NCBI RefSeq assembly: GCF_002288925.2
Contig: NW_022098076.1
Location: 68,615,323-68,679,322, forward strand
DNA: 64,000 nt
From: Delphinapterus leucas
Lineage: Eukaryota > Chordata > Mammalia > Artiodactyla > Monodontidae
Direction of reading: 5' to 3'
The stretch's first letter is position 1. Each line of letters starts with the position of its first letter. A program made the translations under genes and the position numbers. Below the pieces are notes generated by a model. That model was given only the letters and a program-made list of their open reading frames with translations. It was not told where the DNA came from and did not search any database. This document shows positions 46,539 to 59,627 of the stretch, in pieces.

Positions 46539-47423
46539 ATGCGAAGACAGAGAAACACACAGCAGATGAAGGAGCAAGGTAAAAACCCACCAGACCAAAA
46601 AAAAGAAGAGGAAATAGACAGTCTACCTGAAAAAGAATTCAGAGTAATGATCGTAAAGATGATCCAGAATCTTGGAAATAGAATGGAGAAAATACAAGAA
46701 AAGTTTAACAAGGAACTAGAAGAACTAAAGAGCAAACAAACAATGACGAACAACACGATAAATGAATTAAAAATTCTCTAGAAGGAATCAATAGTAGAAT
46801 AACTGAAGCAGAAGAATGGATAAGTGAACTGGAAGATAAAATAGTGGAAATAACTACTGCCGAGCAGAATAAAGAAAAAAGAATGAAAAGAATTGAGGAC
46901 AGTCTCAGAGACCTCTGGGACAACATTAAATGCAACAACATTCGAATTATAGAGGTCGCAGAAGAAGAGAAACAGAAAGGGACTGAGAAAATATTTGAAG
47001 AAATTATAGTTGAAAACTTCCACAATATGGGAAAGGAAATAGTCACTCAAGTCCAGGAAGTGCAGAGTCCCATACAGGATAAATCCAAGGAGAAACATGC
47101 CAAGACACACATTAATCAAACTATCAAAAATTAAATACAAAGAAAACATTAAAAGCAGCAAGGGAAAAACAACAAAATACATACAAGGGAATCCCCATAA
47201 GGTTAACAGCTGATCTTTCAGCAGAAACTCTGCAAGCCAGAAGGGAGTGGCAGGACATATTTAATGTGATGAAAGGAAAAAACCTACAGCCAAGATTACT
47301 CTACCCAGCAAGGATCTCATTCAGTTTCGACAGAGAAATTAAAACCTTTACAGACAAGAAAAGCTAAGAGAATGTAGCACCACCAAGCCAACTTTACAAC
47401 AAATGATAAAGGAACTTTTCTAG
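46539..47423 (+). pseudogene. L1 ORF1, decayed
   Basis: First piece begins MRRQRNTQQMKEQGKNPPDQ and is coiled-coil-like with heptads of charged residues; the frame shifts near 46780. The second piece has SLRDLWDNIKCNNIRIIEVA from the RRM region and ends prematurely at a stop near 47132. Function of the intact protein is RNA chaperoning of L1 RNA; this copy is broken. Confidence 0.8.
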
Positions 47424-47481
47424 GCTGGAAACACAAGAGAAGGAAAAGACCTACAATAAGAAACTCAAAATAATTAAGAAA

Positions 47482-50400
47482 ATGCTAATAGGAACATACA
47501 TATCCATAATTACCTTAAATGTAAATGGATTAAATTCTCCAACCAAAAGATGCAGACTGGCTGAATGGATACAAAAACAAGACCTGTATATATGCTGTCT
47601 ACAAGAGACCCACTTCAGACCTAGGGACACATACAGACTGAAAGTGAGGGGATGGAAAAAGGTATTCCATGCAACTGGAAATCAAAAGAAAGCTGGAGGA
47701 GCAATTCTCATATGAGACAAAATAGACTTTAAAATAAAGACTATTACAAAAGACAAAGGACACTACATAATGATCAAGGGATCAATCCAAGAAGATATAA
47801 CAATTGTAAATACTTATGCACCCAAAATATGAGCACCTCAATACATAAGGCAAATGCTAACAGCCATCAAAAGGGGAAACTGACAGTAACATAATCATAT
47901 TAGGGGACTTTAACACCCCATTTTCACCAATGGACAGATCATCCAAAATGAAAATAAGTAAGGAAAGACAAGCTTTAAATGATACATTAAACAAGATGGA
48001 CTTAATTGATATTTATAGGACATTCCATCCAAAAACAACAAAATACACTTTCTGCTCAAGTACTTATGGAACATTCTCCAGGATAGATCATATCTAGGAT
48101 CACAAAGCAAGCCTTGGTAAATATAAGAAAACTGAAATCATATCACATATCTTTTCCGACCACAACACTGTGAGACTAGATGTCAATTACAGGAAAAAAT
48201 TCTGTAAAAAATACAAACACATGGAGGCTAAACAATACACTACTTATAACGAAGAGATCACTGAAGAAATCAAAGAGGAAATCAAAAAATATGTAGAAGC
48301 AAATGACAATGAAAACACGATGATCCAAAGCCTATGGGATGCAGCAAAAGCAGTTCTAAGAGGGAGGTTTATAGTAATACAGTCTTACTTCAAGAAACAG
48401 AAAACATCTCAAATAAACAACCTAACCTTACACCTAAAGCAATTAGAGAAAGAAGAGCAAAAAAACCCCAAAGTTAGCAGAAGGAAAGAAATCATAAAGA
48501 TCAGATCAGAAATAAATGAAAAAGAAATGAAGGAAATGATAGCAAAGATCAATAAAACTAAAAGCTGGTTCTTTGAGAAGATAAACAAAATTGATAAACC
48601 ATTAGCCAGATTCATCAAGAAAAAGGGGAGAAGACTCAAATCAACAGAATTAGAAATGNNNNNNNNNNNNNNNNNNNNNNNNNNNNNNNNNNNNNNNNNN
48701 NNNNNNNNNNNNNNNNNNNNNNNNNNNNNNNNNNNNNNNNNNNNNNNNNNNNNNNNNNTAGAAATGAAAAAGGAGAAGTAACAACTGACACTGCAGAAAT
48801 ACAAAGGATCATGAGAGATTACTACAAGCATCTATATGCCAATAAAATGGACAACCTGGAAGAAATGGACAAATTCTTAGAAAAGCACAACCTTCCACGA
48901 CTGAAGCAGGAAGAAATAGAAAATATAAACAGACCAATCACAAGCACTGAAATTGAGACTATGATTAAAAATCTTCCAAGAAACAAAAGCCCAGGATCAG
49001 ATGGCTTGTCAGGCGAATTCTGTCAAACATTTAGAGAAGAGCTAACACCTATTCTTCTCAAACTCTTCCAAAATATAGCAAAGGGAGAAACACTCCCACA
49101 CTCATTCAATGAGGCCACCATCACCCTGATACCAAAACCAGACAAAGATATCACAAAGAAATAAAACTACAGATCAATATCTCTAATGAACATAGATGCA
49201 AAAATCCTCAACAAAATACTAGCAAACAGAATCCAACAGCACATTAAACCGATAATACACCATGATCAAGTGAGGTTTATCCCAGGAATGCAAGGATTAT
49301 TCAATATACTCAAATCAATTAATGTGATAAACCATATTAACAACTTGAAGGAGAAAAACCAGATGATCATCTCAATAGATGCAGGAAAAGCTTTCAACAA
49401 AATTCAACACCCATTTATGATAAAAACCCTCCAGAAAGTAGGCATAGAGGAAACTTAACTCAATATAATAAAGGCCATAAATAACAAACCCACTCTCAAC
49501 ATCATTCTCAATGGTGAAAAACTGAAACAATTTCCTGTAAGATCAGGAACAAGACAAGGTTGTCCACTCTCACCACTATTATTCAACATCATTTTGGAAG
49601 TTTTAGCCACAGCAATCAGAGAAGAAGAAGAAATAAAAGGAATCCAAATCAGAAAAGAAGAAGTAAAGCTGTCACTGTTTGCAGATGACATGATACTATG
49701 CATAGAGAATCCTAAAGATGCCAACAGAAAACTGCTAGAACTAATCAAGGAATTTGGTAAACTAGCAGCAAACAAAATTAATGCACAGAAATGTCTTGCA
49801 TTCCTGTACACTAATGATGAAAAATCTGAAAGAGAAATGAAGGAAACACTCTCATTTACCACTGCAACTAATAGAATAAAATATCTAAGAATAAACCTAC
49901 CTAAGGAGACCAAAGACCTGTATGCAGAGAACGATAAGACACTGAGGAAAGAAATTAAAGATGATACCAACAGATGGAGAGATATACCATGTTCTTGGAT
50001 TGGAAGAATCAACATTTTGAAAATGATTATACTACCCAAAGCAATCTACAGATTCAAGGCACTCCCTGTCCAACTACCAATTGCATTTTTCACAGAATTA
50101 GAACAAAAAATTTTACAATTCGTTTGGAAACACAAAAGACCCCGAATAGCCAAAGCAACATTGAGAAAGAAAAACGGAGTTGGAAGAATCAGGCTCCCCG
50201 ACTTCACACTATACCACAAAGCTACAGTAATCCAGACAGTATAGTACTGGCACAAAAACAGAAATATAGATCAATGGTACAGGATAGAATGCCTAGAGAT
50301 AAACCCACGCACATATTGTCATCTAATTTATGACAAGGGAGGCAAGAACATACTGTGGAGAAAGGACAGCCTCTTCAATAAGTGGTGCTGGGAAAACTGG

Positions 50401-51401
50401 ACAGCTACATTTAAAAGAATGAAATTGGAATACTCCATAACACCATACACAAAAGTAAACTCAAAATGGATGAAAGACCTAAATGTAAGGCCAGACACTA
50501 TCAAACTCTTAGAGGAAAACATAGGCAGAACACTCTATGACATAAATCACAGCAAGATCCTTTTTGACCCACCTCCTAGAGAAATGGAAATAAAAACAAA
50601 AATAAACAAATGGGACCTCATGAAACTTAAAAGCTTTTGCACAGCAAAGGAAACCATGAAGAAGATGAAAAGACAACCCTCATAATGGGAGAAAATATTT
50701 GCAAATGAAGCAACTGACAAAGGACTAATCTCCAAAATTTAGAAACAGCTCATGCAGCTCTATATCCAAAAAACAAACAACTGTATCCAAAAATGGGCAG
50801 AAGACCTAAACAGACATTTCTCCAAAGAAGATATACAGATTGCCAGCAAACACATGAAAGGATGCTCAACATCACTAATCATTAGAGAAAAGCAAATCAA
50901 AACTACAATGAGGTATCACCTCACACCAGTCAGAATGGCCTCATCAAAAAATCTACGGACAATAAATGCTGGAGAGGGTGTGGGGAAAAGGGAACCCTCT
51001 GGCACCGTTGGTGGGAATGTAAATTGATACAACCAGTATAGAGAACAATATGGAGGTTCCTTAAAAAACTAAAAATAGAACTACCATAGGACCCAGCAAT
51101 GCCACTACGGGGCATATATCCTGAGAAAACCATAATTCCAAAAGAGTCATGTACCACAGTGTTCATTGCAGCTCTATTTACAATAGCCAGGACATGGAAG
51201 CAACCTAAGTGTCCATCAACAGATGAATGGATAAAGAAGATGTGGCACATATATACAATGGAATATTACTCAGCCATAAAAAGAAACGAAATTGAGTTAT
51301 TTGTAGTGAGGTGGATGGACCTGGTGTCTATCATACAGAGTGAAGTAAGTCAGAAAGAGAAAAACAAATACCATATGTTAATACATATATATGGAATCTA
51401 A
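47482..51401 (+). pseudogene. L1 ORF2, decayed, contains an N-gap
   Basis: Begins MLIGTYISIITLNVNGLNSP with the QETH endonuclease motif (47602-47613), stops at 47713-47715, then further fragments: linker (48170-48658), the 100-N gap, reverse transcriptase with intact FADD (49678-49689), C-terminal parts and the natural stop after MLIHIYGI at 51401. Several stops and frameshifts separate the pieces. Confidence 0.85.
48659..48758. other. Assembly gap, exactly 100 N, with matching flanks
   Basis: The eight bases before the gap and the eight after it are both tagaaatg. Other L1 copies here have this octamer once, followed directly by aaaaagga. The gap is probably an unmerged overlap rather than missing sequence. 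Confidence 0.97.
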
Positions 51402-51795
51402 AAAAAAAAAAAAATTGTGAAGAACCTAAGGACAGGATAGGAATAAATACGCAGACATAGAGAATGGACTTGAGGTCACGGGGTGGGGGGAAGTGTAAAC
51501 TGGTATGAAGTGAGAGAGTGGCATGGACATATATACACTACCAAATGTTTAATAGATAGCTAGTGGGAAGCAGCCTCATGGCACAGGGAGATCAACTCGG
51601 TGCTTTGTGACCACCTAGAGGGGTGGGATAGGGAGGGTGGGAGGGAGACACAAGAGGGAGGAGATATGGGGATATATGTATATGTATAGCTGATTCACTT
51701 TGTTATAAAGCAGAAACTAACACACCATTGTAAAGCAATTATACTCCAATAAAGATGTTAAAATAAATAAATAAATGTTAAAAAGTGGTAGAGCA

Positions 51796-54239
51796 AATAA
51801 AATTAAACGTGAAAAGCTTCTCAAATCCCTGAAATATTTAATCAGAGTATATTATAATATTTAACATGAAATTAAAATATTAAGATTCAGATTATTAGAA
51901 CTGTGAATGTTTGATGTATTGTACTTATTTATTAAAAGTATAATTGAGTCCCATCATAGACGAATAGAGACGAAGAGATTCCTGAACCTCCTTCTCAACA
52001 CCATTTTGTGCATATGTGTGTTCTATACCATACAAGCTTGTGTGTATGTGTACCACTGCCTTTTATGGAATATCAAATGTCAGGACAGTTTTGGAATTAA
52101 TATTGTTATCTGATGAAGACATTGAAGCCTCTACCTTTTGACCTTTCTTAGTGGTTTCAAGTTCAGACTCCCTGATGATGTCTTATGGATTGTCCTTAGT
52201 TAAGTGATGCCAAACCTACTTCATCCTTAGAGGCATGAAATGTAAAAGGATGGCTAGAATATAACATTGGACAGAACTATATAATAATAACAGAAAATAT
52301 ATTGTCTTCTTTTCCACTTTCATACCAGTAATTTTTTTTTGCATTTTTCATCATTTTGCTCTTCCTTAGCCCATATCAAATCAGAGAAATCTTCTTGACT
52401 TAGCTGTTGACAAAATACCAAATTCTGACATTAGTCTTTTAGCGTAATGATGGAAGTTGGCCCCAAAGATTCCCTCAAGTTCATAAGAGTCTAGGCTATC
52501 CTAGAATGACTCATAGTATTGGGTCTGATTTGTAAGAGGACTTGAAGATTATCCAGAAATCACAGAACCTAGTTTAAGCCTGCCAGGAGATATCCCCAAA
52601 TTGCCCTGGATCTCCTAGGGGTCCTTCAGAACAGAGAAGAGCCAAAGCAACCTTAGATGGATGTATCTTCATAGGCCAAAATGATCTCAAATCTCCATGA
52701 GACCACATAAGTATCATTGGCCAATATGGTATGCATGGTATATTAGTTTTTTGGTGAGGTTATTTATAAGTCAATACTCGTTCATTATAACAGAATATTT
52801 CAGATGATAATTATGAGAGAGCCTGGACTAAAACCAAGCTCATCATCTATAGGACTGACAAGAAGAATCTAAGTGATATCCTCAAGATTGCAAGGACAGA
52901 TCTGGAAGTTTATACTAAATATCTAGTGTTCAATTATTTTTTAAAAACAGTTGCAATCTAGGCAATTTCTAGAGTCATGTAGCCTCCACGGAATATAAGA
53001 TTGGAATGTCTGCTTTAGTTCCATTTTCAAGTCAATACATAGCTCATTTTGCATTTTAAAAATAATTGTGGTATAAGTATCAGTCTGGAAATTCTAGAGG
53101 AGTTTGTTGTTTTCGTTCTTAATAAGAGACAATGTTCCCAGCCACATAGTACCTCTGTAGAAAATATAATGGTTTTCATGGAGAAGAAATAGCCAGATAT
53201 CTTCAGAAAGACCATAATTCTACCTACTATCAATATAAACCATGAATTATATATTATATTCAATTAAGAAAGCCAAATAGGAAGTATTTTAGAGATATTT
53301 TTAGGAAGGTTAATATGTAACGATATAATGATTGGTGATAAGTTGAGTCATTGGAAATAGATAACTATTTTGTTTCTTTTATGAGAGGCATGACTTTGGT
53401 CTTCTTTTCTGAACACTGATAAGTAATCAATATATTTCTCCATGATTTGTGATGTCGTGTATCTGAGACCTATACCTGAGGATTTAAAAGTCTCTGGTGT
53501 CACCTTGGCCATTATCTGCCTTTAGAGCAAAATCCATTTGTTGGTCTATGGTGGATGCAATGTTTTACTTATTCAAAGACTGGTGTTCTTCAAAGCAAAG
53601 GAGAATATTTGCGTATTCTAGTGTAGCTGTTCCTTAATATGACAGGCTAACTTGTATAAACAGTATAATAGAGGTGACCAAGTAAGTAATCCTAGTTTAT
53701 GCTACAGAAACACATCTGGGCTAAAGCTGAAACAACTTCACTGCTCTAAGAACATCAAGACAGACGTCTCTCACAAAGTGAGCTGACAGGATTTTTGTAG
53801 TTCCAAATCTAGTTCACGGCTCTGTACCTTGTCTAAATCTGATTGAATAACGATATGAAAATCTGGCAGGACTGCTTTCTGTTTCTGTTTTCATTAAAAG
53901 GCTTTCCGGTCTAGTGGAGCTGCATTTTGTTACTCTATGATACCTTGAGGAGAATAATTTAATTCTTATTGATTGACATTTTAATACTGAGGCATTCATT
54001 ATAGAATTGCAAAATGGAGCAAAAGAGAGGTGTATTGTAATGCATAGATTATGCTAAAGGGACTGGGTAAATTGAACGTGTACAGGAAACATCCTCATTT
54101 GCAGTTTCATTTTGCACATGTATAGGTAACATTCTCATATGCAATTTGATTTTACACATGTGTAGCTATGTCCATCAAACTGTGCCTCTCTATTTTTTAT
54201 TGGTTTGTTTGCTTGTAAAAGGACTCTTTCATTCCATAG
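51796..54239. other. UNC80 intron, no recognised element
   Basis: About 2.4 kb of AT-rich, unique-looking intron. Near 54083-54167 two similar blocks occur ('acattctcatatgcaatttg' and a related one 54092-54112), a short local duplication. Ends in acceptor ctctttcattccatag. Confidence 0.45.
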
Positions 54240-54373
54240 GTACTGTGAACCCGTCTAAATGTGGCTGCCCCTTTGCCTTGAAGATGGCAGCATGCCAGCT
54301 TCTCCTGGAGATTACCACCTTCCTGCGAGAGACCTTTTCTTGCCTGCCCAGACCACGCACTGAGCCTCTGATG
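54240..54373 (+). CDS. UNC80: UNC80 internal exon (seventh in window)
   Basis: The 134-nt exon completes the split Ser codon and gives 44 codons, TVNPSKCGCPFALKMAACQL followed by LLEITTFLRETFSCLPRPRT and EPLM. It enters in phase 1 and leaves in phase 0. The KMAACQLLLEITTFLRETF part is a strong amphipathic helix; CGC and several other Cys lie nearby. Borders are ttccatag|GTACTG and CTGATG|gtacgt. Lies between the acidic and basic linkers of its neighbours. Confidence 0.95.
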
Positions 54374-54868
54374 GTACGTAAAACATATTAATAATGAGGC
54401 TACTTGGAGAGTCCAACCATGTGGCTAGACTTTGAGTATTCACAGTTTCCTCAAATACCAAATGACCAAATGTATCGCATAGTTTAAAAATTCAACCAAG
54501 GGATTTTCATATATAAAAAGAAAATCTCTTTTATCTATTAAAAAAAAGAACTAAAATTGACCTTGAAATCACTAAAGATGGTACCACTGGGTAAGATGTT
54601 TGATTGATCACTGTCAGTTAACCTAGGAATGTCTGAGAACCTCCAGGTTCCTTTACTCTGCAAACTACGAGTTTAATGGCCAGCATTTTCCAGGAATCAC
54701 TGATAGATTTTTTTTTGCATACTAACAACTAATAAATTCATGTGCCTCCAATGAATTTTCTCATTTAAACTAAGGGCGAAAAGACTCAAGTCTTTAGCAT
54801 GTAAATGCCTCTGAACATATATTTTATTTCTGCAGTATTTCTTGTGGATACAGATAGGCAGAGAAAGA
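54374..54868. other. UNC80 intron start, no recognised element
   Basis: Donor gtacgt then unrecognised AT-rich sequence. Confidence 0.45.
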
Positions 54869-54945
54869 ACATGTGTGCATGCACACACGCACGCGCGCAT
54901 GGAAACACACAGACACACACAGGCACACACACATACACACACACC
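54869..54945. repeat. Imperfect CA-rich microsatellite
   Basis: ACAC runs broken by G, including acgcacgcgcgcatg, a short CG-bearing patch in otherwise CpG-poor intron. Confidence 0.9.
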
Positions 54946-56618
54946 CCGGTACCATCAGGGTCTGATTTATTTAACTTAGGATACAAATTCTAACAAGAGC
55001 CAGGAGTCATCACAGAGCATTTGGGACAGAGGCACACCTCAGAGCCCATTTTCCTTGGCCCTTTGTTCCCTAACAGGCACCAAGTTTCCGGTGGTTCTTT
55101 TGTCATAGGCGTTATCCAGCTAGAGCTGAGGAACCAAATTCTCTTCTTTCCCCCTTTACACAGATTTACACTATTCAACCAGAACAGTTGGTACACTAAC
55201 AATCTGTGTGGTTCCATGTAGGTGAATTTTACAATCCACCAGCTCTCCTGCTTTTTTGACCAAACTCAGCAGGAACAAGGCCATAACCTAGTTCCAGAGG
55301 GCAGGTAGGGGAGGGAACGGGACAAAAAAGTCAGTGCTCTGGTATTCCTGAGCAGTGCCTCTAACTCTGATTTTCCAATGTCTGGACAGCCTGTTTCCTC
55401 ACACTCTAAAACATAAAATGGAAATATTTATAGGTAAAATATGTTTTCAAGAGAAACATACCGACATGTGGCCTGTGAAACTGCACCCTTTAAATACTGA
55501 AAAAGAGAGTTCTTCTTACTGCCCTTACTTAATTTCATGTTATCCTGAACCTTGATTTTTCTGAATTGTCACCTTCATTATTATATTGAGACTATTCTAT
55601 AAAATCAAATCAAGGCTGCCACTTAACACGTGTTTAGTTTAAAGTCAAGTCTGATCTGTAGGCCTCTGTCGGTGTTATTCTATCAACATTCTAATTGTAT
55701 CAGTCTTCATAAAAGCACAGAAACACATCTACTTTTAAATTTACAGATTTTTAACGGTCAACATTTTGACCTATTATGATTTTAAAACATAAGAATCTTG
55801 AAACTTGAGTCACTTATTTTTGTTCTTTCTTTCATCACTATAAAGCTATAGTTTAAGTATTCCTTATTATTGTAACACATTTCATTTTTTAAGAAAATTA
55901 ATCAAATCTTTTAAAAATGACTGTATAATCAACTGGCTATCTAGGAGAAAATGCCAAGAAATTAAACTAAAACAGAGGCTGCGGTCATTCAGTTAATAAG
56001 AGGAAATTTTTCATTGCCTTTAACTAGGTCTCACAAATCTTTTATTCATTAAGCTAGGATTTTCATTGTCAAGTATAGGTTCATATATTGGGATGTGACC
56101 TTTATAAAATAAATGGGAAAGATGGTTTCTCATGTTTAACCTATCTAACTACAGTTGATGATAAAGAAAACTCAAATCACATTTTTTTAACTATTGTAGA
56201 AAAAACAGTATCATAAAACTTTTACCAACACAGAAACTATAAATGCTTGAAATATTTTTTTAAGAAATTGTACTAAATGGTGAATCTAAGAGGCTAAGCA
56301 TAAATACCATCAAAATGAAATATTCTAAAGTTTTAACAAAGCACTTGCTGTAAGAGTATTTATAGATCTTTGGGATGTTTTATTCAGTAACATTTTTAAC
56401 AGCAGTAAAAATAAATAGCTACCCTAATGTACAGAATAATAAAAGTATAAGCCAGAAAAATCACATTAGAAGCTGTAAATATCCTGGGATCTGAGATTTG
56501 AAGATGGGAGAAGATAGGGAACGTAAACTTTTCTACCAAGAAAAAGTCTTTCTGATAGAAATGTCATAAGGCCATTTGCAAGATAAAAGAGATTTCCCTG
56601 TGAAATATTTGTTGCTTG
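54946..56618. other. UNC80 intron, no recognised element
   Basis: AT-rich unique-looking intron sequence, nothing named. Confidence 0.4.
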
Positions 56619-56634
56619 AAAAAGTCCTAGTTAT

Positions 56635-56830
56635 GGGCTTCCCTGGTGGCGCAGTGGTTGAGAGTCCGCCTGCTGATGCAGGGGACGCAGGTTTGTGCAC
56701 CGGTCCGGGAAGATCCCACGTGCCGCGGAGCGGCTGGGCCCGTGAGCCATGGCCGCTGAGCCTGCGGTCCGCAACAGGAGAGGCCACAACAGTGAGAGGC
56801 CCCTGTACCGCAAAAAAAAAAAAAAAAAAA
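56635..56830 (+). mobile_element. CHR-1-type SINE, sense
   Basis: Starts gggcttccctggtggcgcag, ends in a pure A tail. It lacks part of the 'gcgtccggagcctgtgctcc' segment present in other copies (a deletion near 56764). Target duplication aaaaagtcctagttat (56619-56634) versus aaaaagtcctatttat (56831-56846), one mismatch. Confidence 0.94.
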
Positions 56831-56846
56831 AAAAAGTCCTATTTAT

Positions 56847-57419
56847 ATCCAAAGTGTGGAATAGAAAGCAAAAGAGCCTAAAATACAATAACTAAAGGTT
56901 AATTTGATAGGGTCAGGAAATCTCAGGAGACCACTCACTGGTTTGGTGGGGAATGACGGTAAGAGAAAAGGAAAAATGATATCAAAAGGGTTTAAAATGT
57001 TGCTAAAACCATATTTTTACCAACTTAACAAATTGTTTCCCAGATAGATCCCTGGATGCAACTTAATGTGTTTTTCCCCCCCAAAAAACAACTTCTGGTA
57101 GCATTTTTTTTCACTCTTTTTGTGAACCATACAAATAATATCTAAAAAAGGATACCATATTTTACAATATTTATCATAAAAAGCATAGCAATCAATTTTT
57201 CTCTGATTGTTAACTTCCAAACTTGAAAACAAAGAAATATTTTTTAGATAATTTTGTCTATAAAACTGCTGGTCTGTTAAAATGTTTTCCTGTTGAATTA
57301 GTAAAACCAATAACTGATGACCAAGCAATATGGAATTAAATTAATTCCCATCCAACGCCAAGACGAGTCCATAATAATAAAGTAAAAGGCAGTAAGGAAG
57401 TCTCTGTACATCTATATTC
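56847..57419. other. UNC80 intron, no recognised element
   Basis: AT-rich intron sequence; nothing named. Confidence 0.4.
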
Positions 57420-57840
57420 ACTCATTAGGGAAAACAACATATTGGGTGCTTTTGTACAAGATTGTGCTAGAAGCTGTACCAACTGTATCAACTGGATTTA
57501 ACAAGTCAGGTTATAAATAATACACTGCTGGATTCCAAATGCTCCTAAAGTTAAGGAATCAGAAGCAAAGCACAGTTCACATATATGAAGAGTGGACTGA
57601 TGAATATTTGAGAGTAAGGCTGTGAGCAAGGTGGTGTGATGGATGCAGAGGTGGGAGTGGGGGTGATGCAGAGATGACTATGTTGTAACAGGAGAACCAA
57701 CACGTAAACAACACACTTAAGAAAGGAGCAGAGGGCCAGGGTTGGCCAAAGAAGGGACTGGAAAAATCTGAAGAGCCTTCCTGGATGAGATCACATTTGA
57801 ATGTAACTTTGAAAGATAAGTAGGATTTTGACTAGTAGAT
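57420..57840 (+). repeat. Ancient LINE-like repeat, same family as 2665-3780
   Basis: Decayed blocks with 'gaagagccttcctggatgag' and 'gcagagggccagggttggcc' parallel those at 3260-3290 and 63720-63760. Family uncertain. Confidence 0.45.
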
Positions 57841-58694
57841 ACAAGAAGTTGGAAGAGAGAACTACTTTTGATAATCAGAATTGTTATTTTATTACTTTTT
57901 GTCCCACCTAAGAAACTTATCTAATTAAATTTGGCTACCAAAATGGAAAGTAGTTAGGTTATTTTTTTTCCTAAAAGGGATTAATTTCAGAGAAACAATT
58001 ATATTCCTAGAATATTTTTTGACAGTGTTAAATAGACTCCATGTGGTTCCTTATTTTTCTAGATGTGATATAATTTTCTGAGTACCCAAGTATAACTTCT
58101 GTTCTTAATTCAAAGGGAAAAGAAGAAACGATATGTAGAGTCTGAAGTTTCATTTATTAATAATAGTTAAAAGCATAAGATTTTAATCTTGGTACAAACT
58201 GGGTTTTTCAAAATAGTTTTTGTTTTTCAAACTACTTGAATCTGAGGGATTATTATGTCATAATTAGAAAAAATGCTGTATAAAAATAAAGTTAGCATTT
58301 TATATATTTTTCATTTATCAAGTCTGAAAGCACTTCATAGATTAATGATTAATTATGATCTTCAGCATGAGCGAGTCTCCATTTACAGAACAGGTCAAAT
58401 GTCCACACTGGGGCCTCACAGGCCAAACTCCTACTAAATACTTAAACTCCCCAAGGCTTATTTTCAGTTCTGGGATCATGAAGTCTTCCTAAGAGAGAGT
58501 GAGAGATTCCTCCAACGCATGATCCTGTTTTAAACCTCTGGCCATTACCCCTGAGGTTTCTTAAGAGGAAACCAAACTGGTTTCCCTACCAGTTTGCAGA
58601 GCTAACTTTACTTAATCCTCAGGATTTAACTCCAACATCACCTTGGTATTTGTTTTCTACTTCTGTTGTGTGATATTGTGATTTATGATAAGAA
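57841..58694. other. UNC80 intron, no recognised element
   Basis: AT-rich intron; nothing named. Confidence 0.4.
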
Positions 58695-59312
58695 TATATG
58701 TTTGGTCTCCATCCCTGTTTCTGGCACAGTGCTCCTAAAATCCTTGGAATTTCTTAAGTCGGGAGGGTGACCAAGGTGTCTTTTGTTATGTTAAGAGGTG
58801 ACTTGTAGAATGCCTCTAGATTACCTAAGGTTCAGCTGGTCACCAGATGAACCAACAAAATAATTAGAAAATTGAAACTTTCAGTCCCACCCCTCACCTC
58901 CAGGTGACAACGATTTAATCAATCATGCCTATGTAATGAAGCCTCCATAAAGACCCAAAAGAACAGGGTTTGGAGAGCTTCTGGTTGGTGAACACGTGAA
59001 GACTGGGGAGTGTGCTGCCCTTGAAGAGGGCATGGAAGCTTGGCACCATCACCCCATACCTTGGCCTGTGCATTTCTTCCATCTAGCTGTTGCTGATTAT
59101 ATCCTTTTATGATAAACCAGTGATCTAGTAAGCAAAATATTTCTCGAGTTCTATGAGCCCCCCCTAGCAAATTAATTGAAACTGAGGAGGGGTGTTGTTG
59201 GAACCTTCAATTTATAACCAGTTGGTTAGAAGCACAGGTGAGCACTTGGCCTTACAACTGATGTCTGAAGTGGGGACAGTCTTGTGAGACTGAATCCTTA
59301 ACCTGTGGATTA
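58695..59312 (+). repeat. Probable old retroviral-type solo LTR
   Basis: Resembles an endogenous-retrovirus LTR of the mammalian-wide class: 'ggtctccatccctgtttctg', 'gcctatgtaatgaagcctcc', 'gggtttggagagcttctggt', and a poly-A-region-like 'gataaaccagtgatctagta', then 'gaagtggggacagtcttgtg'. No internal viral genes are nearby, so it would be a solo LTR. Family and exact borders are not certain. Confidence 0.55.
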
Positions 59313-59410
59313 AGGAAAACATCTTCATGACCCCAGTCTAAACCTGGCATTAGATAGAGGGAAATTTGGCTGTTTAAATGCTGTTGTGTGCAGCTTAAAA
59401 TGGAGGGAGG

Positions 59411-59616
59411 GGGCTTCCCTGGTGGCACAGTGGTTGAGAGTCCGCCTGCCGATGCAGGGGACAAGGGTTTGTGCCCCGGTCCGGGAGGATCCCCCATGCC
59501 GTGGAGCGGCTGGGCCCGTGAGCCATGGCCGCTGGGCCTGCGCGTCCGGAGCCTGTGCTCCGCGATGGGAGGAGCCACAACAGTGAGAGGCCCGCGTACC
59601 GCAAAAAAAAAAAAAT
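59411..59616 (+). mobile_element. CHR-1-type SINE, sense, close to an UNC80 exon
   Basis: Starts gggcttccctggtggcacag and ends in A13. Target duplication atggagggagg at 59400-59410 and 59617-59627, perfect over 11 bp. It ends 67 bp before the exon at 59695. Confidence 0.95.
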
Positions 59617-59627
59617 ATGGAGGGAGG

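Larger units (their letters stand above)
44941..51776 (+). mobile_element. Full-length L1, sense to UNC80 (subfamily B)
   Basis: About 6.8 kb including a 100-N gap. It begins near 'gggagaccttcaagatggtg' (44943), has a GC-richer 5' UTR (to about 46538), ORF1, ORF2, and a 3' UTR ending 'ccaataaagatgttaaaata'. Flanks show an imperfect candidate duplication (tttaaaaaagggttagac near 44921-44938 and gttaaaaagtggtagagc near 51778-51795). Many stops; dead. Confidence 0.93.

Noticed and set aside
49455..50039. 194-codon minus-strand open frame
   Set aside because: Shadow of the reverse-transcriptase part of the sense L1.
54697..54986. Cys-rich minus-strand open frames near the CA-rich tract
   Set aside because: They are the translated CA/GT microsatellite.
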